From the NCBI GenBank assembly GCA_963729875.1, contig CAVSPR010000002.1:496001-560000 (forward strand): a DNA stretch of 64,000 nt, in the 5' to 3' direction. The notes beneath the pieces are model-generated. The model worked only from the letters and a program-made list of their open reading frames with translations, ran no database searches and was not told where the DNA came from. Each line of letters opens with the position of its first letter. Positions within the stretch are counted from its first letter, which is position 1. The stretch comes from DATBSL01 sp963729875. GTDB taxonomy: Bacteria > Acidobacteriota > Vicinamibacteria > Fen-336. The position numbers and the translations under genes were made by a program. This document shows positions 26,006-33,768 of this stretch, in pieces.

Positions 26006-27181
26006 ATGGGGTTCGTGGATCACATCGCAGCGTGGCTGCGACCGCGGTCGCAGCGCCGTGACATGGGCGTGGGCGTGGTGGTCGTGCTGGCGGCGGTGGT
26101 GGTAGCCCAGGGACCGGCGTTCCGGGAGAGCCTCCACCACCGGCAGTGGGAAGACCGCCGCTTCTTCGTGCAGAGCCAGAGGAACATCTCGACGATCGGG
26201 GAATGCTTCACCCGGCCGTCGGCCTGGCCGGGCCTCTACCGTCCCCTCACCACGAACTGCTACTACCTTCTCGGTCGCAACCTCTGGAAGAACCGGATCG
26301 AGGTCTACCACGCCATCAACCTGACCTTCTTCGCCGCGAACGGGCTCCTCCTGCTCTGGCTTTGCCTGGACTGGATGCCCCCGCCGTGGGCCTGGCTCGC
26401 GGGCGCGCTCTTCGTCTCGCGGCTCGCTCATCACCAGCTCGTCGCCAACGCGGTCGAGTTCCAGGCGCTCGCCTCCGCGTTCTTCACGCTGCTCGCCCTG
26501 AAGCTGTTCCTCGCCGGGCGAAAGAGCGACCGGCGGGCACTCGAGGCGCTCGCCCTCCCGGTCTTCGCCCTGGCCCTGCTCAGCAAGGAGTCGGCCGTGG
26601 TGTGGCCGGCGATCCTGGGCCTCCACGGCTGGCTCTTCGACCGGCCCTCGGCCGCCCGCCGCTATCTTCCACCCGTGCTGGTGGCGGCGGCCTCGGCGCT
26701 GCTGCTCGCGCTCGTGATCTGGCCGCGAGTCACGCCGGAGCCCACGGGCTTCGCGTACGACCTCTCGGCCGCGGTCGTCGGGCGCTACGCGGCCTACCTG
26801 CTCGTCTTCCTGAACCCCCTCTGCTCGGGCCTTCCCCGGGACACCGACATGCCGCCGGCCGTTCTGCGGCTCGCCCTCTCCCGAGCCGTTCAGGGCGCCT
26901 TCTGTGTGCTGGTGCTGGCCGTGGGCGCGGCGGCCTGGCGCGGGCGTCGCCGTCCTCCGGCGGGGAACGCCGGGCGCCTGGCGGTCTTCGGCCTTGGGTG
27001 GTACCTGCTGGCCGCCGCCCCCTTCGTGATCCTCGACGACCGGCTCTTCATGCGCTACAGCTACTTCCCTCATGCGGGGCTCGCGGTAGCACTCCCGGCG
27101 CTGGCCTGGTCCCTGGCGCAGCGCTTCTGGCGAAGGGAGGGTGCACTGCCGGAATCGTCACCAAGCGCAGCGTCGACATGA
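26006..27181 (+). CDS. multi-pass membrane protein, glycosyltransferase-like (TMTC/PMT type)
   Basis: 391 residues and about nine hydrophobic segments. Start ATG 26006 (MGFVDHIAAWLRPRSQRR). An early periplasmic loop (ECFTRPSAWPGLYRPLTTNCYYLLG) followed by VYHAINLTFFAANGLLLLW and LALLSKESAVVWPAILGLHG resembles membrane mannosyltransferase-like proteins with TPR-containing relatives, common as orphans in Acidobacteriota and Planctomycetes. No TPR part is present. Begins 40 bases after the regulator and may be cotranscribed; no functional link to the redox operon is evident. Confidence 0.55.
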   Translation: MGFVDHIAAWLRPRSQRRDMGVGVVVVLAAVVVAQGPAFRESLHHRQWEDRRFFVQSQRNISTIGECFTRPSAWPGLYRPLTTNCYYLLGRNLWKNRIEVYHAINLTFFAANGLLLLWLCLDWMPPPWAWLAGALFVSRLAHHQLVANAVEFQALASAFFTLLALKLFLAGRKSDRRALEALALPVFALALLSKESAVVWPAILGLHGWLFDRPSAARRYLPPVLVAAASALLLALVIWPRVTPEPTGFAYDLSAAVVGRYAAYLLVFLNPLCSGLPRDTDMPPAVLRLALSRAVQGAFCVLVLAVGAAAWRGRRRPPAGNAGRLAVFGLGWYLLAAAPFVILDDRLFMRYSYFPHAGLAVALPALAWSLAQRFWRREGALPESSPSAAST

Positions 27182-27313
27182 CGGCCTAGACCCTGTCCGG
27201 TTGTAGGACAGCAGGCCGGGACGCCTCGGGCAAGGCGGGCCACGGCGAGGCCAAATTCAAGACAGATAACGGGTTGAGACCCCGGCATGCCGGTTGCACC
27301 CTCCCGGTGCGTC

Positions 27314-28518
27314 ATGAAAAAGCCCGACTTCTTCCTGTGCTACTTCGAGACGACACGGCGGTGCGACCAGGGCTGTCCCAACTGCATGACGCGGCTGGGG
27401 TCGGCCGGCGTCGAGGCCGGAGCTCACCACGTCGGAGGCCAAGCACCTCGTCCTCGACGAGCTCGCGCAGATCTGCTCGAAAGGCGCGGTGTCGTTCTCC
27501 GGGGGCGAGATCCTGCAGAGGCCGGATCACCTGGAGCTCATCGAGCACAACGCCGGGAACGGCCTCTGGTCGTTCGTCAATACGAGCGGCGCCGGGCTCG
27601 ACGCCACGAAGCTCCGGGAGCTGAAGAGCCGCCGCCGCCGGGCGCCTCACCATGGGCTTCTCGCTGGATTCCGTGGACACCGGCATCCAGGAGAGGTGCC
27701 GCGCGGGTGGGCAGGCCCACCTCGAGAGGCTCATCCGGCTCTGCGACGAGAGCGACGTGCCCTACTTCGTCCTGGTCACCGTCTCCCGGCTCAACCTGGA
27801 GACGCTCGGGGCCACGTTCGACTGGCTGGCCGAGCGCAAGATCCCGGTCATCCGTTCGCCCTTCGTCCCGCGTGGCGCCGCCGCCACCGCCCGTCACCTC
27901 TGCTTCGACCGGAACGACATGGAGCAGCGCATCTCGCCGGTCCTCCGCCGGAACCCGCTGAGCTACGTCAGCTACACGCCCTTCTTTGCCGCCCCGGACG
28001 CCACCCACCTGAGCCTGGTCGGCCAGAAGCTCTCCCTGGGGAACCTGGGCTGCCAGGCCGGCCGCACGTTCATCGGCATCAACGCCCAGGGCGACGTGGC
28101 GCCCTGCGTCCACCTCCTCGACACCCCCGTGCTGTGCGGCAACGTGCGGGAGCAGCCCCTGTCCCGCATCTTCGAGGAGTCGGAGATCCTGCTCACGCTG
28201 CGCGGCGAGCGTCCGGTCAAGGGCAAGTGCTCGCGCTGCCGCTACGGCGATTCCTGCCGCGGCTGCCGGTCCCTGGCGTACTACCACACCGGCGACTACC
28301 TGGCCGAGGACCCGGTGTGCCACTTCGAGCCGGAGACGCCCGAGACCCGGAGCGTCCACGAGGAGGAGCAGACCCGCAACACCCGGGTGTTCCTGAACCA
28401 CCTGGTGCGCCATCGCCCCTGGAGCGAGATCTTCGGGTCCGCCGGCCGCGTGGGCGTGGCCCTGCTCGACCTGAAGGCCAGGATCGCCGACCTGCTGACG
28501 AGGCGCCGGGCCGCCTGA
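27314..28518 (+). CDS. radical SAM/SPASM protein with two frameshifts
   Basis: About 400 residues when bridged. ATG 27314 gives MKKPDFFLCYFETTRRCDQGCPNCM, with the radical SAM cluster C-x3-C-x2-C. After a break near 27413 the next frame reads PELTTSEAKHLVLDELAQIC and VSFSGGEILQRPDH (the GGE SAM motif). After a second break near 27630 comes MGFSLDSVDTGIQERCRAGG. The C-terminal SPASM region has GCQAG, GDVAPC, CSRCRYGDSCRGC and DPVC for one or two auxiliary clusters. This is the PqqE/NirJ-like architecture that modifies peptides or tetrapyrroles; the substrate cannot be told, and I see no precursor peptide gene nearby. Its last 27 codons recur in degraded form at 45661. It may be a pseudogene or an error-bearing gene. 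Confidence 0.7.
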
Positions 28519-28520
28519 GG
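28441..28520 (+). repeat. repeat R4, copy 1: 3' end of the radical SAM gene
   Basis: The last 27 codons of this gene (GRVGVALLDLKARIADLL then RRRAA, stop) match 45661-45737, where the protein would read GRMGVALLGLKARTAELR then RRRVA. Copy 2 has a three-base deletion and several substitutions, so the two are diverged paralogous ends. Confidence 0.75.
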
Positions 28521-28602
28521 TCGACGCCGGGCCCCGCTCGGGGAAGAATGGGCCCGATGCGCGCTCTCCAGGCCGTCCTCGACGAGTGGGACGAGCGCGC
28601 GG
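28500..28602 (+). repeat. repeat R1, copy 1: radical SAM tail plus ligase promoter and first codons
   Basis: About 103 bp matching 33665-33768 with roughly 95% identity. It covers the last codons of the radical SAM gene, the AAGAAT hexamer (28544-28549), an ATG at 28557 and the first 15 codons of the large ligase (MRALQAVLDEWDERA). Here the copy then runs into unrelated permease sequence, giving a 33-aa chimeric reading frame ending at 28655. Confidence 0.85.
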
Positions 28603-29365
28603 CTCGACCCGTCGGGAGCAGCTGTTCGGCGGCCGTCCCGCGGTCGGCCAGCTGATCAGCATCGGGGCCGACCGCTACACGGTGGTGGGGGGTCATGGAG
28701 CGGAAGGAGTTCTACTGGAACGCCGCCAACCGCAACGCCCTCGAGTGGATGAACGAGATGATGTTCGTGCCGGTCACCTCGGTCATCACGCGAATGGTGG
28801 GCGACCGGGAGAACCAGAAGGTGGCCTACATCAACGTCCAGGTCCGGGACGTGAAGGACATGGAGAAGGCCACCGACGAGGTCACGGCCATCCTCCGCCG
28901 AGCCCACGGCGGGGTGGAGGACTTCCAGGTCTTCAACCGCAAGGCCTTCATGCAGCAGATGGACGAGCAGGGGAAGATCTACGACATCACCTTCCTCACC
29001 TGCGGGACGATCTCGCTCCTCGGGTGGGCGGGATCGGGATCTTCTCGGTCATGCAGATCTCGATCTCCGAGCGCACCTACGAGATCGGGCTCCGCAAGGC
29101 GATCGGGGCCACCGACCCCGAGATCTTCGGCCAGTTCCTGATCGAGTCGGTGTCGCTCTCGCTCGTGGGCGGCCTGGTCGGGGCGGCCCTCGGCTACGGC
29201 ATCACGATCATGGCCGGCCAGGCCTTCCCCGACGGCCTCCCGGTCTCCCCCCTGGGCCTCTTCCTCGCCGCCGCCTTCGCGATCGTGATCGGCCTCGCCG
29301 CCGGCGTCTACCCCGCCCTGCGCGCCTCCCGTCTCACCCCCGTCGACGCCATCCGCGCCGGGTAG
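28603..29365 (+). pseudogene. 5'-truncated MacB/FtsX-type ABC transporter permease
   Basis: Contains the periplasmic end and last three membrane helices of a MacB-like permease: EQLFGGRPAVGQLISIG and DRYTVVG, a frame break near 28690, MERKEFYWNAANRNALEWMN ... VYAYINV-type MacB_PCD sequence, a second break near 29020, then IGIFSVMQISISERTYEIGLRKAIGATDPEI (the coupling segment touching the ATPase), and a C-terminus ending YPALRASRLTPVDAIRAG. The first half of the gene and any ATPase partner are missing; its 5' edge is the R1 repeat. Non-functional. Confidence 0.75.
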
Positions 29366-29369
29366 AGGG

Positions 29370-29378
29370 TGCTAAGCT
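29370..29378 (+). promoter_or_regulatory. possible extended -10 for the sulfatase-like gene
   Basis: TG-C-TAAGCT, extended -10 type, about 85 bases before the ATG at 29463. No clear -35. Confidence 0.35.
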
Positions 29379-29462
29379 GAGACTCTAGGGCGCGTCAGCC
29401 GGTCGTCGTGGGGGCTCGACGAGGGGCTCGGGGCGCGGGGACTCGCGACGTCGCGATCGCTG

Positions 29463-31643
29463 ATGGGGTTTGTGCGCCAGTCCAGGGCCAGGGTGTGCCG
29501 CGCGTGCGTCGCCGCGGCGAGCGTGATCGCGGCCGCGGCCTGCACGGAGCGGCCGGCGGGGATCGACCTCATACGCTCCAGCCGGGCGCGCCTCGCCGAG
29601 GGGTGGGCGGGCGGGTTGGACCCGGACGAGGTGCGGGCGAACGTCGGCAAGCCCCGGCGCATCCGCAACGTGGTGCGGGCCTCACTGCCCGCGGCTCCGC
29701 CGAGCCGGTTCGTCTTCGTCACGGACGTACCCGCGGACGGCCGCCTCGTGCTCGCCGCGGGCATGCCCGGCCGGTACCACGAAGCGAGCGCGGTCGAGTT
29801 CGTCGTGAACGTGCGCCACCGCGGGCGCGAGCAGACCGTGATCTCGCGCCTCGTAGACCCTGCGAACCGCGACAGCGACCGCGGCTGGGTACCCCTCGAG
29901 GCGGACCTGTCCAGGCACGCCGGCAGGGGCGTGGAGATCGTCCTGGAGACGCGGGGCTTCGAGAAGTCGGACGCCCGCGACCGCGCTTTCTGGGGGACGC
30001 CGACCATCGCGACGTCACGCGACGCCGGGGCCCCGCTGGTGGTCGTCTACCTCGTCGACGCCCTGCGCGCCAACCACCTGTCGCTCTACGGGTACGCCCG
30101 CGACACGACGCCCGAGCTCACGCGGTTCGCGCAGGATGCGGTCGTCTTCGACCAGGCGATCGCGGCCGCGCCGTGGACGAAGCCCTCCGTGGCCTCGCTC
30201 TTCACGTCCCTCCTGCCGCGGGAGCACGGGTGCGTCCTCTTCCGCATCCCGCTCGACCGCGCCCTCGTCACGCTCGCCGAGAGGCTGCGCGAGCGCGGGT
30301 ACGGGACGGGGGCGGTGGTCGCGAACCCGCACGTCGGGGCCAGGGACATGCACTTCGACCAGGGCTTCGACCACTTCGAGGTCCATCCGCCGAGCCTGCG
30401 GGCCGAGGAGGCGGTGGATGCCGCGCTCGCGTTCCTCGACGCGCGCCGCGGCCAGCCCACGTTCCTCTACGTGCACACGATGGACGCGCACGAGCCCTAC
30501 CGGCCGCCGTCCCCGTTCGACCGGCGGTTCCCTCCCTACCCCGCCCCGGGGCGCGAAGCCACAGGACCACGCGACTACGTGGAGCCGGCCGACCTCGACC
30601 GCATCATTGGCCGGTACGACGGCGCGGTCGCGTACGGCGACCGGGAGTTCGGCCGCTTCGTCCGGGCGCTGCGGGAGCGGGGGCTCTACGACCGGGCGAC
30701 GATCGTGTTCCTGTCGGACCACGGGGAGGAGTTCCTCGACCACGGCGGGTGGGAGCACGGCCCCACGCTCTTTGACGAGCTGGTGCGGGTCCCCCTCGTC
30801 GTCAAGTACCCGCGGCGCCGCGAGGCCGGGCGGCGCGTGGCGCGGCAGGTCCAGCTCGTGGACGTCCTGCCGACGATCCTGAAGAGCCAGGGCCTGGCCG
30901 TGCCAGGCGGGATCGCGGGCCGCCCCCTCGAGGAGAGCTTCGCCGCCACGGGGCCCGAGCGGCCGACGGTCTTCGAGACGACGTTCTTCGAGACCGTGGC
31001 CTACGGCGCCCGCACGAGCGAGGCCAAGTACGTGCGGTTCTTCCATCCCACGGCTGTCGAGCTCTTCTTCGACCTCCGCCGCGATCCCGGGGAGAGGCAA
31101 ACGGGTGACGCACAGGGGAGCCCGGAGGCACAGGCCCTGAAGCGCGTGGCCGAGACCGCGCTGACGTCGGGGCTGCACCATCGTGTGCGGGTGGAGGGGG
31201 CCGCCGACTACGACCTGCGGCTGCGCACGACGGGTTGGATCGAAGTCGTCGATCGCGTGGGGCTCCCCGCAACGGAGGATGCTCGAGTCGCGGACGAGGG
31301 CCACGAGCTGGTCCTGCGCATCCGGCCGGATGCTCGCCGCCCGCGCCCCGCCGAGGTCGAGTTCGAGGTGCGGCCGTACGGCGCCCCGGTCTGGGTCGAC
31401 GGGACCCGCAGCGGGCGGCGTCTGCGGCCCTCGGAGATCCGCGTGGCCGCGGAGGGAAAGCCCGCCCGGACGCTCCCGTTCCTCGTCCCCGACGTCGAAG
31501 CGCTCGGCACTCCGTTCGCCCCCCCGTCGTCCGCGGCCTCCGGGGTCTCGATCTGGCTCGTCGTCGCCAACCCCGACCGTGGCCTCGTGGCGCTCGACCC
31601 CGAGACCGAGGAGAGCCTGAAGGCGCTGGGCTACCTGCGCTAG
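29463..31643 (+). CDS. sulfatase/alkaline-phosphatase-fold lipoprotein lacking the formylglycine cysteine
   Basis: 726 residues. Signal peptide ending AAAACTERP, with Cys27 as a possible lipid anchor. Residues 35-185 are a beta-rich preceding domain. The sulfatase domain starts VVVYLVDALRANHLSLYGYARDTTPEL, with metal-binding D199, and has LSDHGEEFLDHGGWEHG with D419/H420. Where sulfatases have C/S-x-P-S-R to be made into formylglycine, this protein has W-T-K-P-S (Thr239) and no Arg. A Thr nucleophile is used by phosphoethanolamine transferases of the same superfamily, so transferase or phosphohydrolase chemistry is as likely as sulfatase. A conserved C-terminal beta domain ends ETEESLKALGYLR, typical of acidobacterial members. 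Confidence 0.75.
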   Translation: MGFVRQSRARVCRACVAAASVIAAAACTERPAGIDLIRSSRARLAEGWAGGLDPDEVRANVGKPRRIRNVVRASLPAAPPSRFVFVTDVPADGRLVLAAGMPGRYHEASAVEFVVNVRHRGREQTVISRLVDPANRDSDRGWVPLEADLSRHAGRGVEIVLETRGFEKSDARDRAFWGTPTIATSRDAGAPLVVVYLVDALRANHLSLYGYARDTTPELTRFAQDAVVFDQAIAAAPWTKPSVASLFTSLLPREHGCVLFRIPLDRALVTLAERLRERGYGTGAVVANPHVGARDMHFDQGFDHFEVHPPSLRAEEAVDAALAFLDARRGQPTFLYVHTMDAHEPYRPPSPFDRRFPPYPAPGREATGPRDYVEPADLDRIIGRYDGAVAYGDREFGRFVRALRERGLYDRATIVFLSDHGEEFLDHGGWEHGPTLFDELVRVPLVVKYPRRREAGRRVARQVQLVDVLPTILKSQGLAVPGGIAGRPLEESFAATGPERPTVFETTFFETVAYGARTSEAKYVRFFHPTAVELFFDLRRDPGERQTGDAQGSPEAQALKRVAETALTSGLHHRVRVEGAADYDLRLRTTGWIEVVDRVGLPATEDARVADEGHELVLRIRPDARRPRPAEVEFEVRPYGAPVWVDGTRSGRRLRPSEIRVAAEGKPARTLPFLVPDVEALGTPFAPPSSAASGVSIWLVVANPDRGLVALDPETEESLKALGYLR

Positions 31644-31650
31644 GAGCGTG

Positions 31651-31668
31651 TCCGGCTAATCGGCCGGA
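31651..31668. terminator. hairpin after the sulfatase-like gene
   Basis: TCCGGC, six-base loop, GCCGGA, starting eight bases after the stop. There is no T-run, so termination is only a possibility. Confidence 0.3.
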
Positions 31669-31719
31669 GACGGGTTGAGCTGGCGGCGGTCAGCGGTCCC
31701 GCCGAGGCTATCCGGGGTG

Positions 31720-31737
31720 ACGCCAGTCGACTGGCGT
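31720..31737. other. 18-bp perfect palindrome beside the IS1182 remnant
   Basis: ACGCCAGTCGACTGGCGT is its own reverse complement and lies about 30 bases from the transposase stop. It may be part of the element's end or a protein-binding site. Confidence 0.4.
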
Positions 31738-31767
31738 TTGTGGGGCGAGGCGACGGCGGCGTCTCCT

Positions 31768-32625
31768 TCATGCTCTGACTCCGTACAGCTTGAGGATGTT
31801 GTGGGTGGTGCACACCAGCGCCCACTCCTCGCCGACTGCCTCGAGGCCCCGCCGAAGGAATTGTCGGAAGGACCTCGCTTGCTTGATCTGACCGAAGACC
31901 GGCTCGGGAAGAACCTGGCGTTTCGCGTAGGCCGCCCGTCCTCTCAGCGTTTGGAGCTTGCGCCTCATGCGCTCCTTGAGCGTCAGCTTGGTGGGGATCC
32001 GCCCCCTTGGCGCGGGGGGAAGCGGATCGGAATGCTTGCGCCGCTCCGGAGCCTTCCCGTACTCTCGGTCCTCGCGCTCGTCCGTCTCCTCCGCACGCCG
32101 CAAAAGCTCGTCCACCTCCCCCTGCAATCGAGCCTCCGCGTCCTTCATCCGCCCATAACTCATCGCCTTGTGCTTCGATGCATTCGCCTTGATCTTCGTC
32201 CCGTCCACCGCCACGTGCCCCAGCTTCACCAGACCCGCTCGCCGGCACAGCCGGAGCACCTGCCCAAACAGCCCCCTCAGCGCCTCCCCGTGACGCTTGC
32301 GAAAGTCGCTGATCGTCCGGAAGTCCGGCTCGTTCCCCGCCGCCAGGTACCTCAACGCCACGCTGTCGACCAGACCCCGCGCGATCCGTCGCGAAGAGTA
32401 GATCCCCGTCGCATACGCGTACAGCAGCACCTTCACCATCATCCGCGGGTGGTACGGAGGGTACCCACGCTCCTCCTCGTAGGTGTCCTCGATCGCCCCC
32501 AGATCCAGCCCCTCCACCAGCTCGCTCACGAAACGAGCCAGGTGGCCCTCAGGCACCCAGTCCCCGATCGCGGGTGGCAAGAGAAGGAGCTGATCGGGCT
32601 CGTACGGGCGGAAGGTCTTCGCCAT
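31768..32625 (-). pseudogene. IS1182-family transposase with a large in-frame internal deletion
   Basis: 285 residues from ATG 32625; full-length members have about 450-500. The N-terminal DUF772 part is intact (YEPDQLLLLPPAIGDWVPEG, YHPRMMVKVLLYAYATGIYSSRRI, AVDGTKIKANASKHKAMSY with the first catalytic Asp). Sequence then passes from DEREDREYGK directly to ERRKHSDPLPPAPRGRIP, skipping the region with the second catalytic Asp. The end (VFGQIKQARSFRQFLRRGLE) with the third acidic residue is intact. It cannot catalyse transposition alone. GTTGAGC (31674) and GCTCAAC (32665) are weak candidate end sequences. The 250 bases upstream hold no other gene that I can see. Confidence 0.8.
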
Positions 32626-32836
32626 GCACAGAAGATCCGCACACGCCTCGCCTCCGTCAAGCTCGCTCAACAAAAAGCCCCAAGCGCGTAGGTAATACAA
32701 GGGCGGTCCGCTCTTTGGCAACCCTCCTCGGGGCGGCTCATTGCGGGCGCTCACTGATCCCGGCGGGCCCTGGACTGGCTCGCTGGGCCTTCACGGGAGA
32801 ATGCCCGTGGCCTCGATCCGGCTCGAGGCGCAGGCT

Positions 32837-32990
32837 CCGCCGCCCCGTGGCCCGTCCGCATTCTCGACCTCGTGGCTAGGCGGTCTCCTGCACCCAGCGG
32901 CCCTGACCGAGGTCTTCGTCACCGAGCGCCTGGCGGCGGAGCACGCGGCTCTTCCAGTACGGGGGACCGCGCCCCGGTGAGCGGCGGGGC
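32837..32990. repeat. repeat R2, copy 1: end of an IS91-type element
   Basis: 154 bp identical to 42170-42323 except for three substitutions. It contains the last 38 codons of the leftward transposase and 39 bp beyond its stop; the match ends abruptly at 32837, probably the element terminus. Confidence 0.85.
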
Positions 32991-33664
32991 AGCTCGGTCG
33001 CCTCGCCCATCGCGGCCAGGAAGCGGGCGACGTTTGCCGGTTCTTGCACCATGGCGAGCAGCCTCATCCGCCCGTGGCACTTGGGGCAGGCGAGCACGTC
33101 CACGGCGAAGGTGCGCGCCAGGAGCTCCGCCCACGGGCGGTATCCGCCGGCCGGCCCCGTCCGGTCGGGCTCGGCGCTCGCTGCGGCCGGCTCCTGCGTG
33201 GGCGGCTTCGGCGCGATACGGGGCCTCCACGAGCTCGACGCCGCGAGAACGCCCGCGTAGCGCACGGTGTGCAAGCGTGGCGGAGGCACGCTGGTGGCCA
33301 GCCGACACAGCAGCGACAGCGGGTCCATGTCGACCGCGACCGTCCCGTCGGTGTACGCCTTCTTCAGGGAGATGCGCACCAGACCGTCGGGGCGCGGCTC
33401 GAGGCGCTCCTGGGCGATTGGCGGGCGCAGCACGTAGCGCAGGAGCGCCTCCCGGCCCGCCGGGTGAAGAGCGCCCGCCCGCGTGGCCGCGTGCAACGTG
33501 AACCCATCAAGCGACGCGCACAGTGGCTTGTCGTAAGCCAGGTCATGCGGCTCGAGGGGCGCGAGCCGACTCATCCACTGCGGCCCCGCCGGTGGCGTCT
33601 GGCCCGAGACGGCGGAGGCGGCGAGGTTGCTCTCGGGGTCGCCAGGGACGTCCGGATCGGCGCC
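32876..33664 (-). pseudogene. IS91-type transposase, C-terminal part only
   Basis: About 260 residues in IS91 style: ASLDGFTLHAATRAG, LLRYVLRPPIAQERLE, the cysteine pair of VDVLACPKCHGRMRLLA, and PLSLLCRLATSVPPPRLHTVRYAGVLAA. The N-terminal zinc-binding and HUH/Tyr catalytic parts are absent; the fragment starts exactly where repeat R1 begins (33664/33665). A separate N-terminal IS91 piece is at 45361-45561. Dead element. Confidence 0.75.
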
Positions 33665-33768
33665 GAGGCGCCGGGCCGCCTGAGGTCGACGGAAGGGCCC
33701 CGCTCGGGGAAGAATGGGCCCGATGCGCGCGCTCCAGGCCGTCCTCGACGAGTGGGACGAGCGCGCGG
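33665..33768 (+). repeat. repeat R1, copy 2: radical SAM tail and start of the ligase gene
   Basis: 104 bp matching 28500-28602. Here the copy is continuous with the intact ligase gene, so this is the parent location for the ligase part, while the radical SAM gene body upstream is replaced by the IS91 fragment. Confidence 0.85.
33710..33722 (+). promoter_or_regulatory. -10-like hexamer seven bases before the ligase ATG
   Basis: AAGAAT (33710-33715), seven bases, ATG 33723. The same arrangement is copied at 28544-28556. Supports ATG 33723 over ATG 33714 and a leaderless transcript. Confidence 0.4.

Noticed and set aside
27182..27313. Search for a precursor peptide gene before the radical SAM/SPASM gene
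   Set aside because: The 132 bases hold no short frame with a ribosome site or core-like C-terminus, only a 12-bp palindrome (CCGGCATGCCGG).
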